Part shown: one piece after another, positions 9,301 through 15,406 of the stretch
Layout of the letters: each line of letters opens with the position of its first letter
Numbering within the stretch: the stretch's first letter is position 1
Assembly (NCBI GenBank): GCA_964609385.1
Contig: CAZSSM010000086.1
Span: forward strand, 1 to 27,731
Length of the DNA stretch: 27,731 nucleotides
From: CAZSSM01 sp964609385
GTDB lineage: Bacteria; Planctomycetota; Planctomycetia; Isosphaerales; Isosphaeraceae
Direction of reading: 5' to 3'
Position numbers and translations under genes: made by a program
Notes under the pieces: model-generated
Database searches by the model: none
What the model was told of the DNA's origin: nothing
What the model saw: the letters and a program-made list of their open reading frames with translations, nothing else

Positions 9301-9995
9301 CGAAGCCCTAAGACGCCTTGGACCGTCCCGAGCGCACCGTTCGGGGCGAGGCCCAGCAAGTTGTAGCGGAGATCCAGACGACACGTTTCCTCAGGCGCGA
9401 CCGGATCGGGACCGGTCAGCCGAGGCGCGTTCCATTCCAGGTCGTCCCAGTCGACGCGACGGATGAGCCAACGGCCCCGTTCGCCGAGGTGGGTCCGAGG
9501 CCCATGAACGATCGCCCGGAGCGGGATCTCGACCGGAGTCGACGTCGGGTCGGCGATCGTAATCGAGGCCGATAACGGCGCCTCGATCCGGGTCCGGATC
9601 CTGATCCCCGACGAGTTCCCGAGCGGACCATGGGTCGGGGGGATCTCGGGTCGGCCGCCCAATAATTGCCAAGCGGGGCGGGACGATGGTGCTGGAGAGA
9701 CTCGAGAGCCCAGCGCGGATTCGTCCGAAGGCAGTTCGATCTGGTCGAGGATCCGCCCTTCCGAGAGTCCCCAATCGGGGAGCGGGCGCGGATGGGTAGG
9801 GTCCGCCTCTAGAGTCGGGATGGCCTGCCAGGTCAGATCCAAGGTGAGGCGGACCGAACGTTCCAGCGACGATTCGAACGACGTCGAAATCGCCTCAACG
9901 TCCGGGGCCTGGCCTTGTCCGTCGGCCGTCCCCGACGCGAACCCGACGAGGAGCCCCCATCCGATCAGGGCCAGTCTGAGGCGGGCGTCGCGCAT
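6372..9995 (-). CDS. Very large secreted protein with a glycosidase-like TIM-barrel region
   Basis: The 1207-residue protein starts with a clear Sec signal peptide: MRDARLR, a hydrophobic LALIGWGLLVGFAS core and an ASGTADG cleavage region. The ATG at 9995 is chosen for that reason, as the frame continues 85 codons upstream without homology and the ribosome site is weak. Residues 30-520 are rich in predicted beta strands and look like a series of sandwich modules. About residues 560-960 read like a TIM barrel distantly resembling family-10-type bacterial glycosidase-like proteins: CGARGLILHGPD near 585, GLIAWLELDDR near 645, IHGLLIRLGRGG near 725 and LDCAWLVVPVD near 945. A beta domain and a charged helical tail (about 1090-1207) finish the protein. 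Export and size are clear, while enzymatic function is a guess. The divergent neighbour is a histidine kinase 177 bp away. Confidence 0.7.
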   Translation of the reverse strand: MRDARLRLALIGWGLLVGFASGTADGQGQAPDVEAISTSFESSLERSVRLTLDLTWQAIPTLEADPTHPRPLPDWGLSEGRILDQIELPSDESALGSRVSPAPSSRPAWQLLGGRPEIPPTHGPLGNSSGIRIRTRIEAPLSASITIADPTSTPVEIPLRAIVHGPRTHLGERGRWLIRRVDWDDLEWNAPRLTGPDPVAPEETCRLDLRYNLLGLAPNGALGTVQGVLGLRRLGDAGPLWEFAFQDVIEWNRPHANEPDRVLEIPVPSLEGTYDLQVTLQIPGPSPVPERRRIWPRLHIRETDLTAERVLVRRIRFVVCAPDRRADRKPASQLGTVMADPMLLPVATAEEVVPAVEAFDEVVLDRLGPMRRALALGRSEIRASRSSPPWWPIPDELLLGPGFRERFRGWMPRFGGALELEPADPMSRSWVALPLRVQTPGRPHRLRIHWSSPEPSTPINVGLLLIAPGDRPRTLLSATQSWVAPDPQEPGSMPEWFVWPDHHEPILLLVNHDPRRALRIDRVELEQLAGLPAQFATRPVETADPLDGSERGWLVDMTTPESWDRFGGRLDATGPDLYRQAHNAIEWLSYCGARGLILHGPDPKGPSWASGDRIQDRITPSRRLDGQADADVAGTDRRRVVLDLLGRHGLIAWLELDDRRGLPGLPAPGTLEASRGGLLRVDRQGRVATPPSYQILHPEVQSGWSRLVQEASAARSRWPAIHGLLIRLGRGGTLPGPPSSGLDDQTYRRFLQTSVTETESAPSIPGREDGPDRFAARQTYVLGPARRLWDHWRAEQVAQTYGDLATEAYRVDSEIRLAVATPTLDDGPAGVQAIRADWMGAPPEVAWRALGLDLDRWPQGEDAPLVLRAQARPSGQPSLADDLARSEALDHAVAPIPNRGLLLTEPRGSMPRRVDGGLELPGPDPVPDLIAPLTQGLARLDCAWLVVPVDPLPGHASALRELSRTLNGLPKPERIAPILGESRRDDQIRLPAGIQARLVADPDRDCAHLVLGNETPYRLRVEARLDVPDPVQVRDELHGLRLMPTRVGEDLRLVVDLPPRGLLTLILDRSEGRLADLKAHLTPDVKQQIRAEVDQVVALYQQLEADRAQLTGRSDAQGNDRFHPNRHRVLFQAMQAYREERYAAFARLSRSRWARLTQIPPWEDPQRALHASTPLRMTEEPEERVAGEPGASARTRSGAAGTSGRLR

Positions 9996-10172
9996 GCAAA
10001 CGATCCCGAACGATGACGGAGCTGGGCGATCCCCACGATCGCCTCCAAACACATCAAGCTTCGCATGACCGCTGGCAAGAATTGCGACGATTTGGTCGGA
10101 CCTGCCGGTCGCGTCGAGCTTGGCGATATTGCAAGGTTTCGGCGCATCGACGAGAAAACTTGAGAAAAGCTG
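9996..10172. promoter_or_regulatory. Divergent intergenic region between the secreted protein and histidine kinase genes
   Basis: This 177-bp gap must hold the promoters for both genes if the chosen starts are right. It becomes AT-rich close to 10140-10172. I could not identify a defensible -35/-10 pair or a strong dyad. Confidence 0.35.
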
Positions 10173-11234
10173 ATGTCCCGACCCGATCCGGTTCCCGACG
10201 CCCAAGCTGATTTTCAAGGACCCGTCGCGTCGATCTCTAAGACAGAGCAATCACAACTCAGCGTGATCCAGAGAGGGCGATCTGGGATGGTCCAGCAGAC
10301 GCACGACGCCAATCGATCCGTCCGTTCCCACACCTCCCGAAGCATCCGGACCCCGCCGTCGGGTCGACACGTGATCGAGGACATCGCGACCGCCGATCCC
10401 GTCACTTCGAACAACGATGCGGTCGCCCACGATCCCGTCGCCCGCGAACTGATGGAACTGCAACGGTTGAGCGTCCTGGGGATTCTGGCCGGCAGCCTCT
10501 GCCACGAACTCAACAACACGCTGACGCCAATCCTCAGCTTCGCCAAGCTCGGGCTCCGCAAGGACGATCCGGAGTTTCACCAACGCGCCTTTGAGCGGAT
10601 CGTCGAGGCCGCTCAGAACGCCTCGGCGATCACCAGAGGCGCCCTTGGGTTGGCCCGACCCGATCGAGGCCGACCACGAGCCACCGATTTGGCCCAACTC
10701 GTCGAGGATGCGCTCCGGTTGACCCGCAAGGACCTGACCCGCGATCGGATCGCCGTCGAATTCCACCCTGATCAGCGCCCCCATGCCCGGCTGGTCCCGG
10801 TCCAGATCCAACAAGTCCTGCTCAACATCCTTATCAATGCCCGACAAGCCATCGCCGGGCGTGGAGGTCGAGTTGACATTGCGGTGGGTTTGACAGACCC
10901 ATCACCTTCGACAGCGCAACGAGATAACACGAAGAAAATCGAGCGAAATCACTCATACGCTTACGTGCGGATCGCTGATGACGGTCCGGGGATCCCCACC
11001 GAAGTGCTCGCGCACATCTTCGAACCGTTCTACACGACCAATGCCGGGCCCGACCGGGATGGGCAGGGGGGGACCGGTCTGGGCCTCGCCCTCTGTCGAC
11101 GGATCATCGAGCAGCACCGCGGTCGACTCCGAGTCGAGAGTCGACCGCGGTACGGGACCGCCTTCACGCTCTTCCTGCCCGCCTGCCCGGCACCCCACGA
11201 TGCCGCGACCAAGACCTGGTTCGCCTCGGCTTGA
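10173..11234 (+). CDS. Soluble sensor histidine kinase
   Basis: The 353-residue protein carries a complete transmitter module. The dimerisation/phosphoacceptor helix contains CHELNNTLTPIL, with His111 as the predicted phosphorylation site. The ATPase domain has an N box (LLNILINARQAI, 216-227), a G1 box (DDGPGIP, 269-275), an F box (FEPFYTT, 283-289) and a G2 box (GGTGLGLAL, 299-307). No membrane segment, PAS or receiver domain is visible, and the first ~95 residues look disordered, so it probably senses through a partner. Two starts are possible: ATG at 10173 with a weak GAGAAAAG upstream, or ATG at 10287 with AGAGGG upstream, which would remove 38 residues. No response regulator lies nearby, so it is an orphan in this window. 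Its ligand and target are unknown. Confidence 0.85.
   Translation: MSRPDPVPDAQADFQGPVASISKTEQSQLSVIQRGRSGMVQQTHDANRSVRSHTSRSIRTPPSGRHVIEDIATADPVTSNNDAVAHDPVARELMELQRLSVLGILAGSLCHELNNTLTPILSFAKLGLRKDDPEFHQRAFERIVEAAQNASAITRGALGLARPDRGRPRATDLAQLVEDALRLTRKDLTRDRIAVEFHPDQRPHARLVPVQIQQVLLNILINARQAIAGRGGRVDIAVGLTDPSPSTAQRDNTKKIERNHSYAYVRIADDGPGIPTEVLAHIFEPFYTTNAGPDRDGQGGTGLGLALCRRIIEQHRGRLRVESRPRYGTAFTLFLPACPAPHDAATKTWFASA
11116..11151. repeat. Perfect 14-bp inverted repeat inside the histidine kinase gene
   Basis: ACCGCGGTCGACTC (11116-11129) and GAGTCGACCGCGGT (11138-11151) are perfect reverse complements separated by 8 nt. The structure lies within coding sequence for the last part of the ATPase domain, about 80 nt before the stop. 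In RNA it would be a strong GC-rich stem. Confidence 0.8.
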
Positions 11235-11305
11235 TCGCGTGATGTTGTCCACGAGGATGTCCATCGATCTGCGGCCCACCTGGTCGTGGATCATCGGATC
11301 GGAGC

Positions 11306-12019
11306 CTACTCCCGTTCTTTCTCCAGGACCCAAACGGTCGGAAGAGTAAAGGTCTCGACGTCCGCCGGAATCGTGAGCTTCATGTCCTCGTGGTCCGGAT
11401 GGACCGCGAGTTGATAATCGAATGAGGTCACGCCCGCCGCGGGTCGGAAGTGATAGTTACCTGGTGGAATCCGGAAACGATAGTGCCCATCGTCCCCAGT
11501 ATATTTCGCCGCGAAATGATCAATCGCGATTTGGCCGGGCTTCGACCGGGGTCGATACGCGTCGACAACGAAATCCGCCATCGGGTCTTGGGTCAATCGG
11601 TACCGATACAACCGTTTTTGACCATCCGGATCGACTGACCATCGATCCACGAATGGGTTCGGCGAGTCCGCGACGGGAGTGCGATCCAGGTCGATCTCTC
11701 CCATTGGCTCGAGTCAGAGGAGACGACCCTCGTCGTGAACGCCTCGGATCAGGTTGATCTCCAATTCGGTTGTGAGACCGGTAATCAGTTCGATTTTTTT
11801 AACGAAGTCAAAAATAAAAAGATCTTTCGATACGTAATAGAGTACGGATCGATTTCATAGAATCCGGCTGAGAAGTCCTCGAAAAGATACTGGCCGGTTT
11901 CGTCGACGCGCGTGAACATGCGGAAAATCCCTCGGGGTTCGGGTCGATGCCACGCTCCCTCCGGAGGGGCGCTCGTGCCGGGAGAGGATCGCGTCGAACG
12001 ACTCGAGGATCGAACTCAT
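11306..12019 (-). pseudogene. Remnant of a BlaR/M56-type partner gene with carboxypeptidase-regulatory-like domain pieces
   Basis: An ATG at 12019 overlaps the blaI stop codon as ATGA, which is how BlaR-type (M56 peptidase) genes are usually coupled to blaI. After roughly a dozen codons this frame carries no recognisable peptidase. Minus-strand pieces in shifted frames then read as carboxypeptidase-regulatory-like sequence: VDETGQYLFEDFSAGFYEID (about 11910-11850), ITGLTTELEINLIRG (about 11790-11740), and a final open segment (11306-11704) containing YTGDDGHYRFRIPPGNYHF and ending in VWVLEKERE. A run of seven T (plus strand) near 11795-11802 sits where the frame changes. The simplest reading is a gene with a large internal deletion and at least two frameshifts. 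Assigning the lost part to an M56 peptidase is inference from context. Confidence 0.6.
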
Positions 12020-12423
12020 GCGTTGTCCCCCGGCTCTCGCTGGTCGTCGGCTTCGGACTCGTCGAGCATCTGTCGGAGTCGTTGCAGCTCATCAGGTCCG
12101 ACCTTGGCCTCGCGGGCGAAGTGGACCAGCAGCGAGGTGGCGTCACCGCCGAAGACTTTATCCAGGAACGAACGTCCGAGCTGACGGACACAGTGTTGTC
12201 GAGTGACAAGGGGTCGGTAGAACGAGCGCGATCCGTTTCCTTCTCGCTGGAGGACGCTCTTGGCGACCAGGCGTGCCAAGAGGGTTCGGACGGTCCGATG
12301 GTTTCATCGGCGCGAATCAGCGAGTCGTTCGATGATCGTGGCGGGTTTGGCCTGGCCCATGGTCCAGACGACCTCCATGACGTCCCACTCGGCGTCGGAG
12401 ATCCTCGGCGTCTCGTCAGTCAT
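12016..12423 (-). pseudogene. blaI: BlaI/MecI-family repressor interrupted by an in-frame TGA
   Basis: Read through the stop, the frame gives a 135-residue BlaI/CopY-family winged-helix repressor of normal length. It begins MTDETPRISDAEWDVMEVVW and continues after codon 40 with NHRTVRTLLARLVAKSVLQ, then FLDKVFGGDATSLLVHF. Codon 40 (12304-12306 on the minus strand) is TGA. In this family a tryptophan precedes the (N/S)-x-(R/K)-T-V-(R/K)-T-L-L recognition-helix motif, so a TGG to TGA change explains the break exactly. The start at 12423 has GGGAGG upstream at about 11-nt spacing. The C-terminal half could be restarted at a TTG (12279), but that fragment lacks part of the wing-helix. TGA is an ordinary stop elsewhere in this window. 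A sequencing error cannot be excluded. Confidence 0.8.
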
Positions 12424-12481
12424 GAATATGTATCCCTCCCAATGACCTACCGATCGATCCGTCCCAGGAATTCGTTCGTTT

Positions 12482-12499
12482 TGACTATGTTTGTAGTCA
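12482..12499. promoter_or_regulatory. Candidate BlaI operator (dyad TGACTA-N6-TAGTCA)
   Basis: A perfect 6-bp dyad with a 6-bp centre lies 58 bp upstream of the blaI start and 137 bp upstream of the fumarylacetoacetate-hydrolase-family start. BlaI/MecI operators are dyads built on ACTA/TAGT-type half-sites, and the position fits autoregulation of blaI. Because the region is divergent, the site could also have controlled the plus-strand gene. Confidence 0.55.
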
Positions 12500-12576
12500 G
12501 GCGCCCAGGGGTTCTTTGGGATTTCTCGACGGGTGTCACGTGGTGGCTTGGGGGTTGGGGAAGGGATATCCTGAAC

Positions 12577-12597
12577 CATGGGTCTGTCGGACCCATG
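12577..12597 (+). promoter_or_regulatory. Leader hairpin upstream of the FAH-family gene
   Basis: CATGGGTC (12577-12584) and GACCCATG (12590-12597) form a perfect 8-bp stem with a 5-nt loop, 39 nt upstream of the GTG start. It could be an operator or a 5'-UTR structure. Nothing shows which. Confidence 0.35.
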
Positions 12598-12636
12598 CCC
12601 TCCCCTCTCTCAAGGATCTGCAAGGGAGTTAACGTC

Positions 12637-13500
12637 GTGCGCTGGGCCACCATCCTGACCGAACAGGGACCGCGTCTTTGCGGTCGTCATGGAGATCAAT
12701 ACATCGAGTTGGGATCGGCCGACCCGGGTCTGCCCGACAGCTTGAAAGGGTTGCTTGCCGCCGGCGCGGAGGTGAGGGAGCGAGCCTCGGAGGCGTTGAC
12801 GAACGGGACGGTCCGGCACGACCCGTCGGCGGTGACTTTCCTGCCACCGATCGTCGAGCCCCAAAAGGTGATTTGTTTGGGACTCAACTATCGCGATCAC
12901 GCCGAGGAGACCGGCGCTCCGATCCCTGAAGAGCCGATCATCTTCAGCAAGTTCGCGAGCAGCCTGATCGGCCACGGGGCATCGATCGTCCTGCCCGAAG
13001 TCAGCCAGCAGGTCGACTACGAGGCCGAACTGGTCTACGTCATCGGCGCGCGGTGCCGGAACATCGAAGCGTCGAGGGCCCACGAATACGTCGCCGGCTA
13101 CTGCGTCGGGCACGACGTCTCCGCGCGCGACTGGCAGTTGGGCAAGCCGGGCAAGCAATGGCTCGCTGGCAAGACCTTCGACACGTTCGCGCCGATCGGC
13201 CCGGAACTGGTAACCGCCGACGAGGTCCCCAACCCGGAGGACCTGGGGATCCGCCTGAGCCTCAATGGTCAGACGATGCAGGACTCGCGGACCTCGCAGA
13301 TGATCTTCGGGATCGAGGCCAGCCTGGCCTACCTCTCAAAGATCATGACGTTGGAGCCGGGCGATCTGGTCTTCACCGGGACGCCGCCGGGTGTCGGCAT
13401 GGCGCGCCAGCCCCAAGTCTGGCTCAAGCCGGGCGACGTCGTCGAAGTCGAAATCGACGGGATCGGTATGCTTCGGAACGCTGTCTCCAGCGCGATTTGA
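12637..13500 (+). CDS. Fumarylacetoacetate hydrolase-family protein
   Basis: The 287-residue protein matches the prokaryotic FAH family, whose members hydrolyse or hydrate 2-oxo acids such as acylpyruvates, 2,4-diketo-3-deoxy sugar acids or ureidoglycolate-type substrates. Family landmarks are GLNYRDHAEETG (82-93), PIIFSKFASS (100-109) and the metal-binding pair E129 and E131 in DYEAELVYVIG. They also include D160 in VGHDVSARDWQ, KTFDTFAPIGPE (179-190) and FTGTPPGVG (246-254). All expected divalent-metal ligands are present, so it should be active. The GTG at 12637 has AAGGGAG eight bases upstream (12622-12628). The open frame extends to 11947, but that part crosses the blaI remnant antisense and is not coding. 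The exact substrate cannot be told. The gene is divergent from the broken blaI and ends at a strong bidirectional terminator. Confidence 0.85.
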   Translation: MRWATILTEQGPRLCGRHGDQYIELGSADPGLPDSLKGLLAAGAEVRERASEALTNGTVRHDPSAVTFLPPIVEPQKVICLGLNYRDHAEETGAPIPEEPIIFSKFASSLIGHGASIVLPEVSQQVDYEAELVYVIGARCRNIEASRAHEYVAGYCVGHDVSARDWQLGKPGKQWLAGKTFDTFAPIGPELVTADEVPNPEDLGIRLSLNGQTMQDSRTSQMIFGIEASLAYLSKIMTLEPGDLVFTGTPPGVGMARQPQVWLKPGDVVEVEIDGIGMLRNAVSSAI

Positions 13501-13576
13501 AACAACGAAAATTCTAGTTAATCAGGACATGTCTTAGGTCTACAAAATAATTGAATCTCGGTCGAGCGATCGACTT

Positions 13577-13610
13577 TGAGCGAAACCTCGAGCGTTTGAG
13601 GTTTCGCTCA
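13577..13610. terminator. Bidirectional terminator between convergent genes
   Basis: TGAGCGAAACCTC (13577-13589) and GAGGTTTCGCTCA (13598-13610) form a perfect 13-bp stem with an 8-nt loop between the converging FAH-family and TPR genes. The right arm includes the stop codon of the TPR gene. It should stop the plus-strand transcript 77 nt after its stop codon. Confidence 0.7.
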
Positions 13611-14633
13611 TCGAAGGGTGCGGATCTCGTCGGCCAGTTCGTGGGCGAGCCGGTCGTCGGGATCGAGTTCCAGAGCGCGATCGAGGGCTTGGAGGGCCTG
13701 GTCGTTCCGCCCGAGCTCTCGGTAGGCCTGACCGAGGGCGACATGGGTCTCGGGCTTGTCGGGGGCGATCTCGACGGCGCGTCGGAGATCGATCAGCGCG
13801 TCGTCGTCCTGCTCGAGGTCGAGCAGGACGAGGCCTCGGAGGCAGAGCGTCTTGATGTTGTCGGGCTCGTTCTCCATCGCGCCGTCGAGCCGGACGAGAG
13901 CCTCCTCAAGATGACCGCGTCGGCGATGCAAGGCCGCGATCCGAATCAGGATCGATGTCGATTGTCGTTGGTACGGCAAAGCCTGGTAATAGGCCGTCAA
14001 TGCCGCCTCAATTTGGCCCAACGCCTCCAGGTTCTCGGCCTTGAGTCGATGGGCCTCGTGATGATGTGGTGCCACCTCGATGGCCTGGTCATAAAGCGCC
14101 AGTCCATCGTGGATCCGATTCATCTGCGTGCGAGCCCGGCCTAGCGCGACAAGCGCGTCGGCGTAGTCGGGATCGAGCCGGACGGCCCGCTGCAAGATCC
14201 GTTCGGCCCGCACCGGATCGCCCAAGCCCAGCAAGACGCGGCCCAGCCGACAGTGGAGTTCCGGCGAGTCGGGCTCCTGATCAAGCATGCCGAGCAGGAG
14301 CCGATAGGCCGAGGCCCAGTCCTCGCGGTCGATCGCCTGCAAGGCCTCCTCGCGGATCGCCCGACGCTGCGCCGGTGATGGGGTCTCCGCGACCCTCGAC
14401 TGACCAAGCCATCGGCGCGAAAAACCGTCGGGTGCAGACGTCGACTGTCCGCCGGATCCGAGGATCCCGGAGGGTGACGGGATTGTCTCCGCGCCGCCGA
14501 GAGCTTGTGATGAGGCCGGCCAACCGGATCCGAGGCCGTCTTCCCCACGATCCCAGCGGCCGAGCGGTGCGCAGCCCGTGCAGGTCCCCCAGAGGAGACA
14601 CAGGACGAACCCTATCCGGAGCATGCCGGTCAA
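13608..14633 (-). CDS. Tetratricopeptide-repeat protein, probable lipoprotein
   Basis: The 341-residue protein has an N-terminal hydrophobic signal (LRIGFVLCLLWG) followed by CTGCAPL, where Cys21 could be lipidated, though the -3 residue (Cys) is not the usual Leu. A Ser/Gly/Pro-rich linker follows to about residue 80. From about residue 85 to the end there are around seven TPRs with 34-residue spacing, for example PELHCRLGRVLLGLGDPVRA and PETHVALGQAYRELGRNDQA. The TTG at 14633 is chosen because AAGGAGG (14644-14650) lies ten bases upstream. ATG at 14624 and ATG at 14732 are alternatives. It probably acts as a periplasmic or outer-membrane scaffold. No partner is evident. Confidence 0.75.
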   Translation of the reverse strand: MTGMLRIGFVLCLLWGTCTGCAPLGRWDRGEDGLGSGWPASSQALGGAETIPSPSGILGSGGQSTSAPDGFSRRWLGQSRVAETPSPAQRRAIREEALQAIDREDWASAYRLLLGMLDQEPDSPELHCRLGRVLLGLGDPVRAERILQRAVRLDPDYADALVALGRARTQMNRIHDGLALYDQAIEVAPHHHEAHRLKAENLEALGQIEAALTAYYQALPYQRQSTSILIRIAALHRRRGHLEEALVRLDGAMENEPDNIKTLCLRGLVLLDLEQDDDALIDLRRAVEIAPDKPETHVALGQAYRELGRNDQALQALDRALELDPDDRLAHELADEIRTLR

Positions 14634-14797
14634 TTGGCTCGACCCTCCTTGGCCCAACCCGACCGTGCCGACGGGTCCTTCGGGACCTTCCAACCATCCC
14701 TGAAGGCCCGTGATCATGACCCAGCCGCGCATTCGGATCGCGACATGATTGATCCGTGAGCGCGGACCATAATCGGACTCGACGAGGCGGTCAACCC

Positions 14798-14820
14798 CGA
14801 GCGATCGTCCTGATCGCTCG
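14798..14820 (-). terminator. Terminator-like hairpin after the VanZ-like gene
   Basis: CGAGCGATC (14798-14806) and GATCGCTCG (14812-14820) form a perfect 9-bp stem with a 5-nt loop, 29 nt past the stop of the VanZ-like gene. There is no U-tract. Confidence 0.45.
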
Positions 14821-14849
14821 AGTCACCGTACCTCTGTACCCGGCCGATC

Positions 14850-15290
14850 TCACGAAGGCGGAACCGGTTCGGTCATCGCCAGATCGACCGGGTCCGACGT
14901 CGACGTGGACGTCGGAATCCGTCGGCAGAGCGAGGCCGCCAGCCAAGCGCCCAGACCGATCCCGAGCAGGTCGAAGGCCAAGTCCATCAGGTCAAACGTC
15001 CGCGTCGGAAGGAAGACCTGAGAGCACTCCTCGATCAGGCAGGCGGCCATCACCCCGACACTACCGATCGGGAACGCCCAGGCTCCCCAGCGGACACGAC
15101 GCGCTCCCAGACTCATCTCGATCAGGAAGGCCAGCCCGCCCATTAAGATCAAATGCCCCGCCTTATCACCGTGCGGGATGTTGCCCAGTTCCGATGGAAG
15201 CCGTCCGAGATTGGCCATGACGATCACCGTCGCGATCGCGATCGCCAGGCCCAGCGTTAAGCAGACCCAAATCCAACGCCCACGGATCAT
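14850..15290 (-). CDS. VanZ-like integral membrane protein
   Basis: The 146-residue protein has four hydrophobic segments, at about residues 7-26, 45-62, 68-88 and 98-120. It shows the VanZ-like pattern of a conserved GDKAGH segment between the first two helices (HGDKAGHLILMGGLAF) and ECSQVFLPTRTFDLMDLAFD before the last helix. VanZ-family proteins sit in the cytoplasmic membrane and the founding member modulates glycopeptide susceptibility, but most family members have no known role. The ATG at 15290 has a near-perfect GAGGAGG just upstream. It stands alone, between htpG and the TPR gene on the same strand, with hairpins on both sides, so it is probably monocistronic. Confidence 0.8.
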   Translation of the reverse strand: MIRGRWIWVCLTLGLAIAIATVIVMANLGRLPSELGNIPHGDKAGHLILMGGLAFLIEMSLGARRVRWGAWAFPIGSVGVMAACLIEECSQVFLPTRTFDLMDLAFDLLGIGLGAWLAASLCRRIPTSTSTSDPVDLAMTEPVPPS

Positions 15291-15344
15291 CCGAACCTCC
15301 TCCTCAGTCCCGGTCCATCACGTCCCGTGGAGAAGCATAACGCT

Positions 15345-15376
15345 CGCCCCTAACTTTGTCACGCAAAGTTGGGGCG
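15345..15376 (-). terminator. Terminator hairpin after htpG
   Basis: CGCCCCTAACTTTG (15345-15358) pairs with CAAAGTTGGGGCG (15364-15376) with one bulged T and a 5-nt loop, 30 nt past the htpG stop. The long GC-rich base makes this a good terminator candidate. Confidence 0.6.
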
Positions 15377-15406
15377 GGATCTGAGTGGTCCGATGTGGAC
15401 CTGAAC

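Noticed and set aside
12304..12306. TGA recoded as tryptophan in this organism
   Set aside because: Many genes in the window end at TGA exactly where the family C-terminus is expected, so TGA acts as a normal stop. A point mutation or error is simpler.
11947..12636. N-terminal extension of the FAH-family reading frame
   Set aside because: It crosses the blaI remnant antisense and has no homology. The GTG at 12637 has a strong ribosome site and matches the family start.
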